A stretch of 64,000 nucleotides of DNA from Variovorax paradoxus NBRC 15149 (GTDB taxonomy: Bacteria; Pseudomonadota; Gammaproteobacteria; Burkholderiales; Burkholderiaceae_C), in contig NZ_BCUT01000001.1 of assembly GCF_001591365.1 (NCBI RefSeq), forward strand, positions 2,232,001 to 2,296,000, in the 5' to 3' direction. Below are positions 27,756-36,348 of this stretch, one piece after another (positions within the stretch are counted from its first letter, which is position 1; each line of letters opens with the position of its first letter). Below the pieces are notes generated by a model. The model searched no databases. It was given only the letters and a program-made list of their open reading frames with translations, and was not told the origin of the DNA. The position numbers and the translations under genes are program-made.

Positions 27756-28460
27756 TCAGTCGATGCGGACAGTGAGCGAAGGCAGCTTGTCGATGCTCAC
27801 CTTGAGGGTCTGGCCAGGCTTCACCGCGCCCACGCCTTCGGGCGTGCCCGTGAAGATCAGGTCGCCGGGCTGCAGCGTGAAGAGCGTCGAGAGATTGGCG
27901 ATCACCTCGTTGACCGACCAGATCAGGTGCGTGATGTCGCTGTTCTGGCGCACCTGGCCATCCACTTCGAGCCGGATGGCGCCGGCATTGATCTCGCCCA
28001 CGTCGGCCAGCGTGCGCAGCGGCGCCATGGGCGCCGAGAAATCGAAGGCCTTGCCGATTTCCCATGGCCGGCCGGCTTCGCGCATCTTCATCTGCAGGTC
28101 GCGCCGCGTCATGTCCAGGCCCACGGCGTAGCTGTGGATGTGGCTGGCCGCCTGCTCCACCGCGATGTCCTTGCCGCCCTTGCCGATGGCCACGACCAGC
28201 TCGGCTTCGTAGTGGTAGTTGCTCGTGAGCGGCGGATACGGAATGGCGCCGGTCTCGCCTTCGGCCACCGGCACCACCGAGGCGTCGTCGTTCGGCTTGC
28301 AGAAGAAGAACGGCGGTTCGCGGTCGGGGTCGAAGCCCATCTCGCGCGCATGCGCCGCGTAATTGCGGCCCACGCAGTAGACCCGGCGCACCGGGAACAG
28401 CTCGCTCGAACCCACGATGGGCAGGCCGACGATGGAAGGAGGCGTGAAGACGAAGGACAT
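27756..28460 (-). CDS. Fumarylacetoacetate hydrolase family protein, likely fumarylpyruvate hydrolase
   Basis: This 234-residue FAH-fold hydrolase has the opening VRRVYCVGRNYAAHAREMG, metal-binding acidic residues around YHYEAELVVAIGKGG and the conserved DLIFTGTPEGVGAV. The ATG at 28460 has AGGAG in front; the frame extends upstream but without family sequence. The product should split fumarylpyruvate, or maleylpyruvate directly, into pyruvate and fumarate or maleate. It lies 75 bp after gentisate dioxygenase and 25 bp before the hydroxylase. Confidence 0.9.
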   Translation of the reverse strand: MSFVFTPPSIVGLPIVGSSELFPVRRVYCVGRNYAAHAREMGFDPDREPPFFFCKPNDDASVVPVAEGETGAIPYPPLTSNYHYEAELVVAIGKGGKDIAVEQAASHIHSYAVGLDMTRRDLQMKMREAGRPWEIGKAFDFSAPMAPLRTLADVGEINAGAIRLEVDGQVRQNSDITHLIWSVNEVIANLSTLFTLQPGDLIFTGTPEGVGAVKPGQTLKVSIDKLPSLTVRID

Positions 28461-28535
28461 GTGGGCTCCTGCCGCGCGCGGCGGCACAGGGTCAAGACAA
28501 CAAGAGAAGAAAGAAAGAAAAAATGCGGACGGTTT

Positions 28536-29624
28536 TCAGGCGTCTTCGTCGAGAAAGGCTTCGCGCAGGATGCCCATGGCCTGCTGCACGGGACGGTCCG
28601 AAAAGCTGAAGAGCACCACGTCCTCGCCGGGCGCCGAAAGGCGCAGCGGCGCCCACGAAGGCACCACGAAGGTGTCACGCGGGCCGAACTCGAAGCGCCG
28701 GCCCGCGATCTCCGCGATGCCGCGGCCTTCGACCACGCTGTAGACGGTGCCGTCGGTGGCGCGGTGCGCCTTGCCCGCGAAGCCCCGGGGCAGCAGCTGC
28801 AGCTGGGTGCCGATGGTGGGCATCGGCGCGCCGCCCGTCAGCGGGTTGATGTAGCGCAGCTTGTGGCCCAGCCAGGCATCGGGCGCTTCCTGCTTCTGCA
28901 GCAGGGCCAGCGCCTCGCGGCTGCGCGCATAGGGGTAGTTGAAGATCGGCGAGGTGGGCGATGCGTGGTCGTGGCGCACCGGCACCATGTTGTGGCCGAA
29001 GCGCGCGAGGCTGTTGCCCTCGGGGCGCGCCACGTGCTGCACCTTGGCGTCGTCGTTCTCGGCAAAGCCGGCGTCGAAGAAGCGCAGCATCGGAATGTCG
29101 AGCCCGTCGAGCCAGACCACCGGCTCCACGGTGCCGCCAATGCCCTCGTTGCCGTGGTCGTGCCAGGCCCACGACGGCGTGATGATGAAGTCGCCCGGGT
29201 ACATGGTGGTGCGCTCGCCGCCCACCGTGGTGTAGGCGCCCTTGCCGTCGACGATGAAGCGCAGCGCCGACTGCACGTGGCGGTGCGAGGGCGCCACCTC
29301 GCCCGGCATGATGAGCTGCAGGCCCGCGTAGATCGACTGCGTGATCGACGAGTTGCCGGGCAGCGCCGGGTTCTCGAGCACGAGCACGCGGCGCACCGCT
29401 TCCTCGGCGGTGATGAGCGCGGCCGATTCCATCAGCAGCGGGCGGATCTCGTCGTAGCGCCAGAGCGCCGGCACGCAGGGCGTGGCGGGCTCGCGCGGCA
29501 CCAGCGCATGCAGCGACTCCCACAGCGGCGTGAGGTGCAGCGGGCGGATGCGCTCGTAGTAGTTGCGGCGCTCCGCGGCATTGGCGGGCGCCGGGGCGGC
29601 GGATTTCTGGGCGGTGGGGTTCAT
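28536..29624 (-). CDS. Gentisate 1,2-dioxygenase
   Basis: This 362-residue bicupin has iron ligands H114 and H116 in [16 protein letters not shown] and H155/H157 in SWAWHDHG. The second, metal-free cupin lies near the C-terminus ([13 protein letters not shown]). It opens the ring of gentisate with O2 to give maleylpyruvate. It is the first gene of the aromatic operon; the divergent LysR gene starts 146 bp away, so both promoters lie in between. The length is usual for the family. Confidence 0.93.
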   Translation of the reverse strand: MNPTAQKSAAPAPANAAERRNYYERIRPLHLTPLWESLHALVPREPATPCVPALWRYDEIRPLLMESAALITAEEAVRRVLVLENPALPGNSSITQSIYAGLQLIMPGEVAPSHRHVQSALRFIVDGKGAYTTVGGERTTMYPGDFIITPSWAWHDHGNEGIGGTVEPVVWLDGLDIPMLRFFDAGFAENDDAKVQHVARPEGNSLARFGHNMVPVRHDHASPTSPIFNYPYARSREALALLQKQEAPDAWLGHKLRYINPLTGGAPMPTIGTQLQLLPRGFAGKAHRATDGTVYSVVEGRGIAEIAGRRFEFGPRDTFVVPSWAPLRLSAPGEDVVLFSFSDRPVQQAMGILREAFLDEDA

Positions 29625-29695
29625 GGGCAGCAGCAGTTCCGGCCGTCGTGCGGCGGTTGTCTCCGGGGGAACGCTGATCTTCCGCCGGTACTACT

Positions 29696-29706
29696 ATTGG
29701 CGCAAT
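29696..29706. promoter_or_regulatory. Dyad ATTG-GCG-CAAT in the divergent gentisate/LysR promoter region
   Basis: A short symmetric sequence with ATTG and CAAT arms around GCG sits midway between the dioxygenase and LysR genes. LysR regulators typically bind such T-N11-A dyads in the shared promoter. This is a candidate only; no -35/-10 boxes were assigned. Confidence 0.3.
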
Positions 29707-29769
29707 GGGGCCGTGGCGATAGGCCCGATCTGGTTTCTTGATAGTGGTGGCTGCAAAAGGAGATGTTTC

Positions 29770-30669
29770 ATGGCCCAGCTCGATCTCGAATGGCTGCTGG
29801 TGTTCGACGAGGTCTACAAGACGGCCAACGTGTCGAGCGCGGCCGAGCGGCTCGGGCTTTCGCAGTCGGCGGCTAGCACCGCGCTGGCGCGGCTGCGCAC
29901 GCATTTCGGCGACAAGCTGTTCGTGCGCACCTCGCGCGGCATGGAGCCCACGCCCTATGCGCGGCAGATCCAGCCGCTCGTGCTCGACATCCTCGACCGG
30001 CTGAACCGGGCCAAGGGCGGACGCGCGAGCTTCGACCCTGCCAGCGCGGCGCGCAGCTTCCGCATCTGCATGACCGACATCAGCGAGGTGGTGCTGCTGC
30101 CAAGCTTGCTCGATCACCTGCGGCGCACGGCGCCCGGTGTGCGCATCGAGACCGAGATCATCTCCACCGAGAGCGGGCGCCGGCTCGAGGAGGGCGCGGT
30201 GGACCTGGCGGTGGGCTTCATGCCGCAGCTGGACGCGGGCTTCTACCAGCAGACGCTGTTCATGCAGAACTTCGTCTGCCTGGCCGCGCGCAACCATCCG
30301 CGCATCGGCGAGCGGCTCACGCGCAAGCGCTTCGAGAGCGAGGCGCATGCGGTGGTGGCTTCGTCGGGCACCGGCCATGCCATCGTCGACAAGACCATCG
30401 CGCGGCTGGGGCTCCGGCGCAACGTGGTGGCCAGCCTGTCGAGCTTCCTGAGCGTGGCGCGCATCGTGGCGCACACGGAGCTGATCGTGATCGTGCCCAG
30501 CATCCTCGGCAAGGTGCTGGCCACGCAGGAGCCGGTGAAGCTGCTGGAACCGCCCTTCGAGCTGCCGGCCTATGCCGTCAAGCAGCACTGGCATGAGCGC
30601 TTCCATGCGGACGCAGGCAATGCCTGGCTGCGGCGCACGCTGGCGGAGCTGTTCGGCGGCGGCGGCTGA
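29770..30669 (+). CDS. LysR-family transcriptional regulator (NagR/NahR-like)
   Basis: This 299-residue protein has an N-terminal winged helix-turn-helix (LGLSQSAASTALARLRTHFG, about residues 31-50) and a C-terminal type 2 periplasmic-like effector domain. The opening LDLEWLLVFDEVYKTANVSS and the sequence FVRTSRGMEPTPYA resemble regulators of salicylate/gentisate operons. AGGAG lies about 8 nt before the ATG. Its divergent placement from gentisate dioxygenase implies that it activates that operon in response to an aromatic acid (inferred). Confidence 0.9.
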   Translation: MAQLDLEWLLVFDEVYKTANVSSAAERLGLSQSAASTALARLRTHFGDKLFVRTSRGMEPTPYARQIQPLVLDILDRLNRAKGGRASFDPASAARSFRICMTDISEVVLLPSLLDHLRRTAPGVRIETEIISTESGRRLEEGAVDLAVGFMPQLDAGFYQQTLFMQNFVCLAARNHPRIGERLTRKRFESEAHAVVASSGTGHAIVDKTIARLGLRRNVVASLSSFLSVARIVAHTELIVIVPSILGKVLATQEPVKLLEPPFELPAYAVKQHWHERFHADAGNAWLRRTLAELFGGGG

Positions 30670-30763
30670 GCGTGCGTGCCGCGCCGACCGGCGGCGCGCG
30701 CCGCGGTGGGCGCTCGCTCGCATAATCGGAACCCCATCCACGGCCCACACAAAAAGGCGGCGC

Positions 30764-31207
30764 ATGTCCTCCATCACCCTTCGATTCCTGGCCGAGCCCA
30801 GCACCGTCAACTTCGGCGGAAAGGTCCACGGCGGCACCGTCATGAAATGGATCGACGAGGCCGGCTACGCCTGCGCCACCAGCTGGGCCAAGCGCTACTG
30901 CGTGACGGCCTTCATCGGCAGCATCCGCTTCCATCATCCGATCATGATCGGAGACCTGGTCGAGGTCGAGGCCCGGCTGGCCTACACCGGCACCACCAGC
31001 ATGAACATCTCGGTCGAGGTGCGCAGCGGCGACATGAAGGGCGGCACCATGGACAAGACCACCGAGTGCCTTATCGTCTTCGTCTCGGTCGACTCGCACG
31101 GCCGGCCGCTGCCGGTGCAGCCCTACGTGCCGGGCACGCCGGGCGAAATGGCGCTGGCGGAGCGCGCCAAGACCCACCTCGATGCCAGCCGCGCCGCCGG
31201 GCAATAG
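30764..31207 (+). CDS. Acyl-CoA thioesterase, single hot-dog domain (YciA-like)
   Basis: This 147-residue protein has the acyl-CoA hydrolase signature NFGGKVHGGTVMKWIDEAGY and the strand FIGSIRFHHPIMIGDLVEVE. The hot-dog domain covers almost the whole protein, and such enzymes act as hexamers on acyl-CoA. There is no strong Shine-Dalgarno. It stands alone between the LysR gene (94 bp) and the phasin gene (89 bp). The location just upstream of PHA granule and acyl-CoA-binding genes suggests a role in lipid CoA balance. Confidence 0.9.
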   Translation: MSSITLRFLAEPSTVNFGGKVHGGTVMKWIDEAGYACATSWAKRYCVTAFIGSIRFHHPIMIGDLVEVEARLAYTGTTSMNISVEVRSGDMKGGTMDKTTECLIVFVSVDSHGRPLPVQPYVPGTPGEMALAERAKTHLDASRAAGQ

Positions 31208-31296
31208 GCTCGCCCTGACCGTAGATACAAAGCTCTAAAAACGAGCGGGCCGAGCGGCTAGAGTCGCTCGTTGGTTTCACAGGAACATTTCGCACC

Positions 31297-31800
31297 ATGG
31301 CTACCCAGGACGACGACGGCAACAAGGGCTCCGACCGCATCAAGGACTCGGCCCAGCAGATCTGGCTGGCCGGGCTTGGCGCCTTCGCCAAGATGCAGCA
31401 GGAAGGCAGCAAGGCCTTCGAGGCGCTGGTGAAGGACGGCGCCGGCTTGCAGAAGAAGACCCAGCAGGCTGCCGAAGAGACCCTTGCGCAGGCGCAGACG
31501 CGCATGGCCGGCTTCGCGAACGAGTTCGGCACCAAGGCCGCGGGCCAGTGGGGCAAGCTCGAGAACATCTTCGAAGAGCGCGTGGCGCGCGCGCTCGAAA
31601 AGCTGGGCGTGCCCTCGGCCGCCGAGCACGCCGCGCTGCAGGCCCGCGTGGCCGCGCTCGAGGCCGAGCTGCAGCGCCGCCAGGGCAAGAGCGCCGCCCC
31701 GGCGCGCAGCGCGAGCCGCAAGACCGCGGGCCGCAGCGCGGCACCCGCCACCGCCGCCAAGAAGGCCGTGCGGCGCGGCAGCAGCAGCAAGCCCGGCTGA
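31297..31800 (+). CDS. Phasin (PHA granule-associated protein) with basic Ala/Lys/Arg tail
   Basis: This 167-residue protein has a phasin domain of the PhaI/PhaF family. QQIWLAGLGAFAKMQQEGSK opens an amphipathic helix, and a coiled-coil stretch with heptad-like pattern follows to about residue 128 (HAALQARVAALEAELQRRQ). The last about 36 residues are rich in Ala, Ser, Lys and Arg, like the histone-like tail of PhaF but shorter. It should coat polyhydroxyalkanoate granules and may also touch DNA. The divergence of tail and body is visible in sequence; DNA binding is inferred. Confidence 0.88.
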   Translation: MATQDDDGNKGSDRIKDSAQQIWLAGLGAFAKMQQEGSKAFEALVKDGAGLQKKTQQAAEETLAQAQTRMAGFANEFGTKAAGQWGKLENIFEERVARALEKLGVPSAAEHAALQARVAALEAELQRRQGKSAAPARSASRKTAGRSAAPATAAKKAVRRGSSSKPG

Positions 31801-31818
31801 ACGCCTCCTGGAGCCCCG

Positions 31819-31854
31819 TTTTTGCGGCGGTGCACAACACGCGCCGCCGCAAAA
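31819..31854. other. Perfect inverted repeat between phasin and TetR genes
   Basis: TTTTGCGGCGG (31820-31830) and its exact complement CCGCCGCAAAA (31844-31854) flank a 13-nt loop; a further T lies upstream. It starts 19 bp after the phasin stop. There is a GC stem, but its A/T ends are within the stem and no T-run follows, so it is more likely a protein site or an mRNA-end stabiliser than a standard terminator. Confidence 0.5.
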
Positions 31855-31875
31855 CATTGCGCTGGCGCATTCATG

Positions 31876-31886
31876 GTGCAGTGCAC
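31876..31886. promoter_or_regulatory. Palindrome GTGCA-G-TGCAC upstream of the TetR gene
   Basis: A perfect 5-bp dyad around one G lies 43 bp before the TetR start, in an otherwise short promoter region. TetR regulators commonly bind such palindromes at their own promoters. This is only suggestive. Confidence 0.35.
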
Positions 31887-31928
31887 ATAGGCTAGAGTGT
31901 CCCCAAGAGATAAAAAACGGGGACTGAC

Positions 31929-32642
31929 ATGGCCAAGAAGGCGCCACGCCGCACAGCGCAACGCATCCTCGAAGCCGCACTCGAGCTGTTCAACCGCTTC
32001 GGCGAGCCGAACGTCTCCACCACGCTGGTGGCGGGCGAGCTCAACATCAGCCCCGGCAACCTCTACTACCACTACCCCGCCAAGGAAGAGCTGATCAACA
32101 AGCTCTACGAAGGCTACGAGGCCGAGCTCAACGAGCTGCTGCATGCCAGCGAAGGCGTGCACGATGTGGAAGACGCCTGGTTCTTCATGCACAGCCTGTT
32201 CGAGCTGATCTGGCGCTATCGCTTCCTCTACCGCGACCTGAACGACCTGCTGAGCAAGAACCGGCACCTGGAAACGCAGTTCCAGCTGGTGCTCAAGAAC
32301 AAGACCCGCGCGATCCGCATGCTGATCGCCGGGCTCAGCCGGGCCGGTCACCTGGACATCGACGTGCACGAGGTCGACACCCTCGCCCAGAGCATGGTGG
32401 TGGTGCTGACCTACTGGCTCAGCTACGAGTACGTGCGCAATCCGCGCGAGGCGCTCGAGCCGGCGCATGCCCAGGGCGCGCTGATGCGCGGCGGCCAGCA
32501 CACGCTGCACCTGCTCGCGCCGTATCTCGGAGGCGAGCAGCGGCGGCATTTGCTGACACTGAGCAACGCCTACAGCGGCGATGATTCCGCAAGCGCGCGG
32601 CCTGCGCAGGCCAGCGCCGATTTGGCAGCCGAGGCCCGCTAA
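31929..32642 (+). CDS. TetR-family transcriptional regulator
   Basis: This 237-residue protein has an N-terminal helix-turn-helix (STTLVAGELNISPGNLYYHY, about residues 30-50) and a long all-helical ligand domain (HSLFELIWRYRFLYRDLNDL and onward). TetR proteins of this type (AcrR/PhaD-like) often sit beside phasin genes and sense acyl-CoA or a PHA intermediate. The phasin-TetR-TPR-ACBP gene order supports control of fatty-acid/PHA metabolism, but the ligand is not visible. The stop lies 4 bp before the next ATG. Confidence 0.87.
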   Translation: MAKKAPRRTAQRILEAALELFNRFGEPNVSTTLVAGELNISPGNLYYHYPAKEELINKLYEGYEAELNELLHASEGVHDVEDAWFFMHSLFELIWRYRFLYRDLNDLLSKNRHLETQFQLVLKNKTRAIRMLIAGLSRAGHLDIDVHEVDTLAQSMVVVLTYWLSYEYVRNPREALEPAHAQGALMRGGQHTLHLLAPYLGGEQRRHLLTLSNAYSGDDSASARPAQASADLAAEAR

Positions 32643-32646
32643 CGCC

Positions 32647-33489
32647 ATGTCCCATCCAGATTTCAAGCCGCTCTCGCTGATGTCCGCCAGCCCGGTTGCC
32701 GCGGCGGCTGCTGCGCAATCCTGGACACCGCTGCCCTATGCCGACCTGCCGCGCTACGACGCGCACAGCCTGCTGCCGCACTGGCCGCGGCTGCACGCGG
32801 GCCACGCGCTGCCGCCGCCGCCAAGCGGGCATCCGCTGGCCGATGGCTGGGCGCTCTATCACAACGGCGAGTTCGAGCGCGCCGCAGCGCTCGGCCTGGC
32901 GCACGGGCCGGAGGGCCTGGTGCTGGCCAACCAGGCCACCGCCGTCTATGCCAACTACCTGGAGCCGCGCGAATCGGTGCGGCTTTCGATGTTCCGCCAG
33001 GTCATCGAACGCGCCGCCGCGCAAGTCGGCGCCGAGCCCGACAACTGCCACGCGCTCTACTGGCAGGCCTATGCGCTCGGGCGCTACAGCCAGGGCATCA
33101 GCGTGGCGCGCGCGCTGGCGCAGGGCCTCGGCAGCAAGCTCAAGGGGGCGCTCGAGCGCGTGATCGAACTGCAGCCGCAGCATGCCGACGCGCACATCGC
33201 GCTGGCCGCCTTCCACGCCGAGGTGATCGACAAGGTGGGCGCGCTGGTCGGCCGCATGACCTACGGCGTGCGCGCCGAAATGTCGGTCGAGCTGTTCGAG
33301 CGCGGCCTCGAGCTGCACCCCCATTCGCCCAGCGCGCTCATGGAATACGGCCGCGCGCTGCTCATGCTGCACGGCGACGCGCGCCTGGGCGAGGCCACGC
33401 AGCTCTACGAGAAGGCCGCCGCGCTGCAGCCGGCGGATGCCAAGGAACGGCTCGACGTGGAACTGGCGCGCGCCGGCCTGACGGACTGA
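32647..33489 (+). CDS. TPR-like helical-repeat protein of unknown function
   Basis: This 280-residue protein has repeated helix pairs with A..Y and GLELHPHSPSALMEYGRALL-type tetratricopeptide pattern between about residues 60 and 270. No signal peptide or membrane segment is evident. The N-terminus (about 1-55) is Ala/Pro-rich. It follows the TetR gene by 4 bp, so they form one operon. Its partner is unknown; TPR proteins mediate protein contacts. Confidence 0.75.
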   Translation: MSHPDFKPLSLMSASPVAAAAAAQSWTPLPYADLPRYDAHSLLPHWPRLHAGHALPPPPSGHPLADGWALYHNGEFERAAALGLAHGPEGLVLANQATAVYANYLEPRESVRLSMFRQVIERAAAQVGAEPDNCHALYWQAYALGRYSQGISVARALAQGLGSKLKGALERVIELQPQHADAHIALAAFHAEVIDKVGALVGRMTYGVRAEMSVELFERGLELHPHSPSALMEYGRALLMLHGDARLGEATQLYEKAAALQPADAKERLDVELARAGLTD

Positions 33490-33559
33490 GCCGCGCCTTG
33501 GTACCCGCGGGTACCGCGCAATTTAAGATGCGGGTTTCCCGCTTTTCAATCCGACCGCC

Positions 33560-33817
33560 ATGTCCGACCTCAACGCCCTCTTCGAAGCCGCCCAGGCCAA
33601 CTCCAAGCTGCTGCCGGAGCGCCCCGACAACCCCACGCTGCTCAAGATCTACGGCCTCTTCAAGCAGGCCACCGAAGGCGACAACACGGCCAAGAAGCCG
33701 AGCTTCAGCGACATCGTCGCGCGTGCCAAGTGGGACGCCTGGACCGCGCAAAAGGGCCTGGGCGCGGACGAAGCGAAGCAGAAGTACATCGACCTGATCG
33801 AATCGCTGCGCGCCTGA
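33560..33817 (+). CDS. Acyl-CoA-binding protein
   Basis: This 85-residue four-helix protein has the ACBP signature LKIYGLFKQATEGDN and KWDAWTAQKGLGADEAKQKY, which holds the CoA 3'-phosphate and adenine. It binds medium- and long-chain acyl-CoA in the cytoplasm. It lies 70 bp after the TPR gene and converges with the CoA-transferase gene. Small size and full motif set leave little doubt. Confidence 0.94.
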   Translation: MSDLNALFEAAQANSKLLPERPDNPTLLKIYGLFKQATEGDNTAKKPSFSDIVARAKWDAWTAQKGLGADEAKQKYIDLIESLRA

Positions 33818-33827
33818 GCCGCAGCGC

Positions 33828-35066
33828 TCAGCCGACGATCCCGCGCGCATGCAGCGCGGCGATCTGCTCGGCGTTCAGGCCGATCTCCTTCAGGACCGCA
33901 TCGGTGTCCGCGCCCAGCGCGGGCGCGCTGCGCCGGTGGCTGGCCGGCGTGAGCGAGAGCTTGGGCACGAAGCCGGGCACCGCGAGCGTGCTGCCGTCCG
34001 GCATGTGCACCTGCTGCAGCATGCCGCGCGCGGCGTAGTGCGAGTCGGCCGCGATGTCGGCAATGGTGTAGATGCGGCCGGCCGGCACCTGCGCCGCATC
34101 GAGCGCGGCCAGCACCTCGTCCACCGTGCGCGCTGCCGTCCACTCGCCGATGGCGGCGTCGAGCATTTCCACCTGCGCCACCCGGCCCGTGTTGCCAGCC
34201 AATGACGGATCGGCCGCGAGGTCGGGCCGGCCGATGCACGCCATCAGCCGGCGGAAGATGCTGTCGCCGTTGCCCGCGACGATGGCGTAGCCGCCGTCGG
34301 CGCAGCGGTAGGCGTTGGTCGGCGCGATGCCGGGCAGCGCGCTGCCGGCCGCCTCGCGCACCGCGCCGAACGCGCTGTACTCGGGCAGCAAGCTCTCCAT
34401 GCAGTTGAAGACCGCCTCGTAGAGCGCCACGTCGACCACCTGGCCCCGGCCCTTCGGATACTCGGCGCTGACGGTGGCATGGCGGTGCTGCATCGCCATC
34501 AGCACGCCGATCACGCCGTGCAGCGAGGCCAGCGTGTCGCCGATCGAAACGCCCACGCGCACCGGCACGCGGCCGGGCTCGCCCGTGAGGTGGCGCAGCC
34601 CGCCCATGGCCTCGGCCACCACGCCGAAGCCCGGCCGGTCGCGGTAGGGGCCGGTCTGGCCGTAGCCGCTGATGCGCAGCATCACGAGCGCGGGGTTGGC
34701 GGCCAGCAGCTCGCCGGGTCCGAGGCCCCAGCCTTCCATCGCGCCGGGGCGGAAGTTCTCGACCAGCACGTCGGCCTCGGCGGCCAGCTGGCGCACCACG
34801 GCCTGCGCCTCGGCCTGGCGCAGGTCGAGCGCGAGCGAACGCTTGTTGCGCGACTGCACCTGCCACCACACCGAGGTGCCGTCCTTCAAGAGCCGCCAGG
34901 TGCGCAGCGGATCGCCCGCGCCCGGCGGCTCGATCTTGATGACCTCGGCGCCGAAGTCGGCCAGCGTGCGCGCCGCGAAAGGCCCGGCGATCAGCTGCCC
35001 GAGCTCGACGACCTTGAGGCCGGCCAGCGGGCCCGCGGCCGGGGGAGAAGAAGAGGTGTTCGTCAT
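33828..35066 (-). CDS. CaiB/BaiF family CoA-transferase (family III)
   Basis: This 412-residue protein has the family opening LAGLKVVELGQLIAGPFAAR, ADFGAEVIKIEPP and the catalytic aspartate D177 in VRVGVSIGDTLAS. Family III enzymes move CoA between carboxylic acids (formyl-CoA, carnitine, succinyl-CoA and others). The donor and acceptor are not decided by sequence. The stop lies 10 bp from the convergent ACBP gene; the start is 279 bp from the AraC gene on the opposite strand. Confidence 0.9.
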   Translation of the reverse strand: MTNTSSSPPAAGPLAGLKVVELGQLIAGPFAARTLADFGAEVIKIEPPGAGDPLRTWRLLKDGTSVWWQVQSRNKRSLALDLRQAEAQAVVRQLAAEADVLVENFRPGAMEGWGLGPGELLAANPALVMLRISGYGQTGPYRDRPGFGVVAEAMGGLRHLTGEPGRVPVRVGVSIGDTLASLHGVIGVLMAMQHRHATVSAEYPKGRGQVVDVALYEAVFNCMESLLPEYSAFGAVREAAGSALPGIAPTNAYRCADGGYAIVAGNGDSIFRRLMACIGRPDLAADPSLAGNTGRVAQVEMLDAAIGEWTAARTVDEVLAALDAAQVPAGRIYTIADIAADSHYAARGMLQQVHMPDGSTLAVPGFVPKLSLTPASHRRSAPALGADTDAVLKEIGLNAEQIAALHARGIVG

Positions 35067-35345
35067 GGCGCCAGAGTGTGCCGTGCCGCCGCCCGGCCTT
35101 TGCGGGGCGGGAAAACACCTATGAATTCTTGATGCGGCGCGCGGCGGTCTTGCGGCGGTGCAGCAATCGCCGCGCGGCACGGCCTCTCTCCCGAGGAGAA
35201 AGGGCTTTGCTGCGATGCAATGCCTTGGCCGGCAGGCTTGCACAAAGGTCAAAAAAGTATCAATTTCGGGCGTCATCTCTGGTTGTTGGCGCCCGGGGCG
35301 ATTCGTACAGTGCGCTCCGAGACAAGCAAAAGGAACCAACCGTCC
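35067..35345. promoter_or_regulatory. Divergent gap between CoA-transferase and AraC genes
   Basis: This region without a gene holds the promoters of both neighbours. A degenerate CCTCTC..GAGGAGAAAGGG copy of the CCCTC..GAGGG repeat lies near 35180-35206. A 6-bp inverted pair (CGGGCG / CGCCCG) sits near 35269 and 35294. No small gene or RNA was recognised. Confidence 0.4.
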
Positions 35346-36236
35346 ATGCAACCCGATCTGGAAATCGTCGAAGTCCGCGGTGACGAATCGTTCACCGCCT
35401 GGGCGCACGGCTATCCGTATCGCACGGTGCGCTGGCATTTCCACCCCGAGTACGAGATCCAGCTGATCGTCGAGACCCGGGGCGTGTATTTCGTGGGCGA
35501 CCACGTCGGCCACTTCGAGCCCGGCAACCTCGTGCTCATGGGCCCCGACCTGCCGCACAACTGGATCAGCGACGTGCCCGCGGGCCAGAGCGTGGAGCGG
35601 CGCGGCATCGTGATCCAGTTTCCGGCCGGGCTGGCGAAGAACATGGCGGCCACCTTTCCCGAGTTCGAGCGCATCGCGCCGCTCCTGGCCGAATCGGGTT
35701 CGGGCCTGCTCTTCCCGGCCGAGACCGCCGCCGCCGCCAAGCCGCTGATGGAATCGCTGCTGGAGGCGCGCGGGCTGCGCCGCGTGATCCTGCTGCTCTC
35801 GCTGCTCGAGCTGCTGGCGGACAGCCAGGACCGCCAGCGGCTCGCGAGCCCTGCGTTCAAGCCCGACCCCAAGGCCTTCATGTCGCATGCGATCAACAAC
35901 GTGCTCGCGCACATCGCGGCCAACCTGGGCGACGACCTGCGCGAGCCGATGCTGGCCGAACTGGTGGGCCAGAGCCCGAGCGCGTTCTCGCGCGCCTTCC
36001 GCAAGCACACGGGCCAGTCGTTCGTGCGCTACGTGAACCGGCTGCGCATCAGCCGCGCCTGCGAGCTGCTCACCAGCAGCGAGAAGCCGGTGCTCGACGT
36101 CTGCATGGACGTGGGCTTCAACAACGTGTCGAACTTCAACCGGCAGTTCCTGCTGCACAAGCGCATGCCGCCGACCAAGTTCCGCAACTTCCATCGCATG
36201 CAAGCCGCGGCATCGCGCGCCGCCAGTCCGCCTTAG
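35346..36236 (+). CDS. AraC-family transcriptional regulator
   Basis: This 296-residue protein has an N-terminal cupin-like sensory region (WHFHPEYEIQLIVETRGVYF, about residues 30-55). Two C-terminal helix-turn-helix units begin near residue 200 (LAELVGQSPSAFSRAFRKHT and DVCMDVGFNNVSNFNRQF). It is transcribed just ahead of the sugar ABC operon (112 bp gap), which it probably activates with the sugar as effector (inferred). Confidence 0.92.
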   Translation: MQPDLEIVEVRGDESFTAWAHGYPYRTVRWHFHPEYEIQLIVETRGVYFVGDHVGHFEPGNLVLMGPDLPHNWISDVPAGQSVERRGIVIQFPAGLAKNMAATFPEFERIAPLLAESGSGLLFPAETAAAAKPLMESLLEARGLRRVILLLSLLELLADSQDRQRLASPAFKPDPKAFMSHAINNVLAHIAANLGDDLREPMLAELVGQSPSAFSRAFRKHTGQSFVRYVNRLRISRACELLTSSEKPVLDVCMDVGFNNVSNFNRQFLLHKRMPPTKFRNFHRMQAAASRAASPP

Positions 36237-36348
36237 CGCGCGTCCCGAGTTCCCCCCACGTCGTCTCTGGCGTGGCGCACGGGCGCCGCGCGGGGCGACC
36301 CTTTGCCAGCGTTTTTCAAACAGAGACAACCTCCAGGAGACAGCCACC

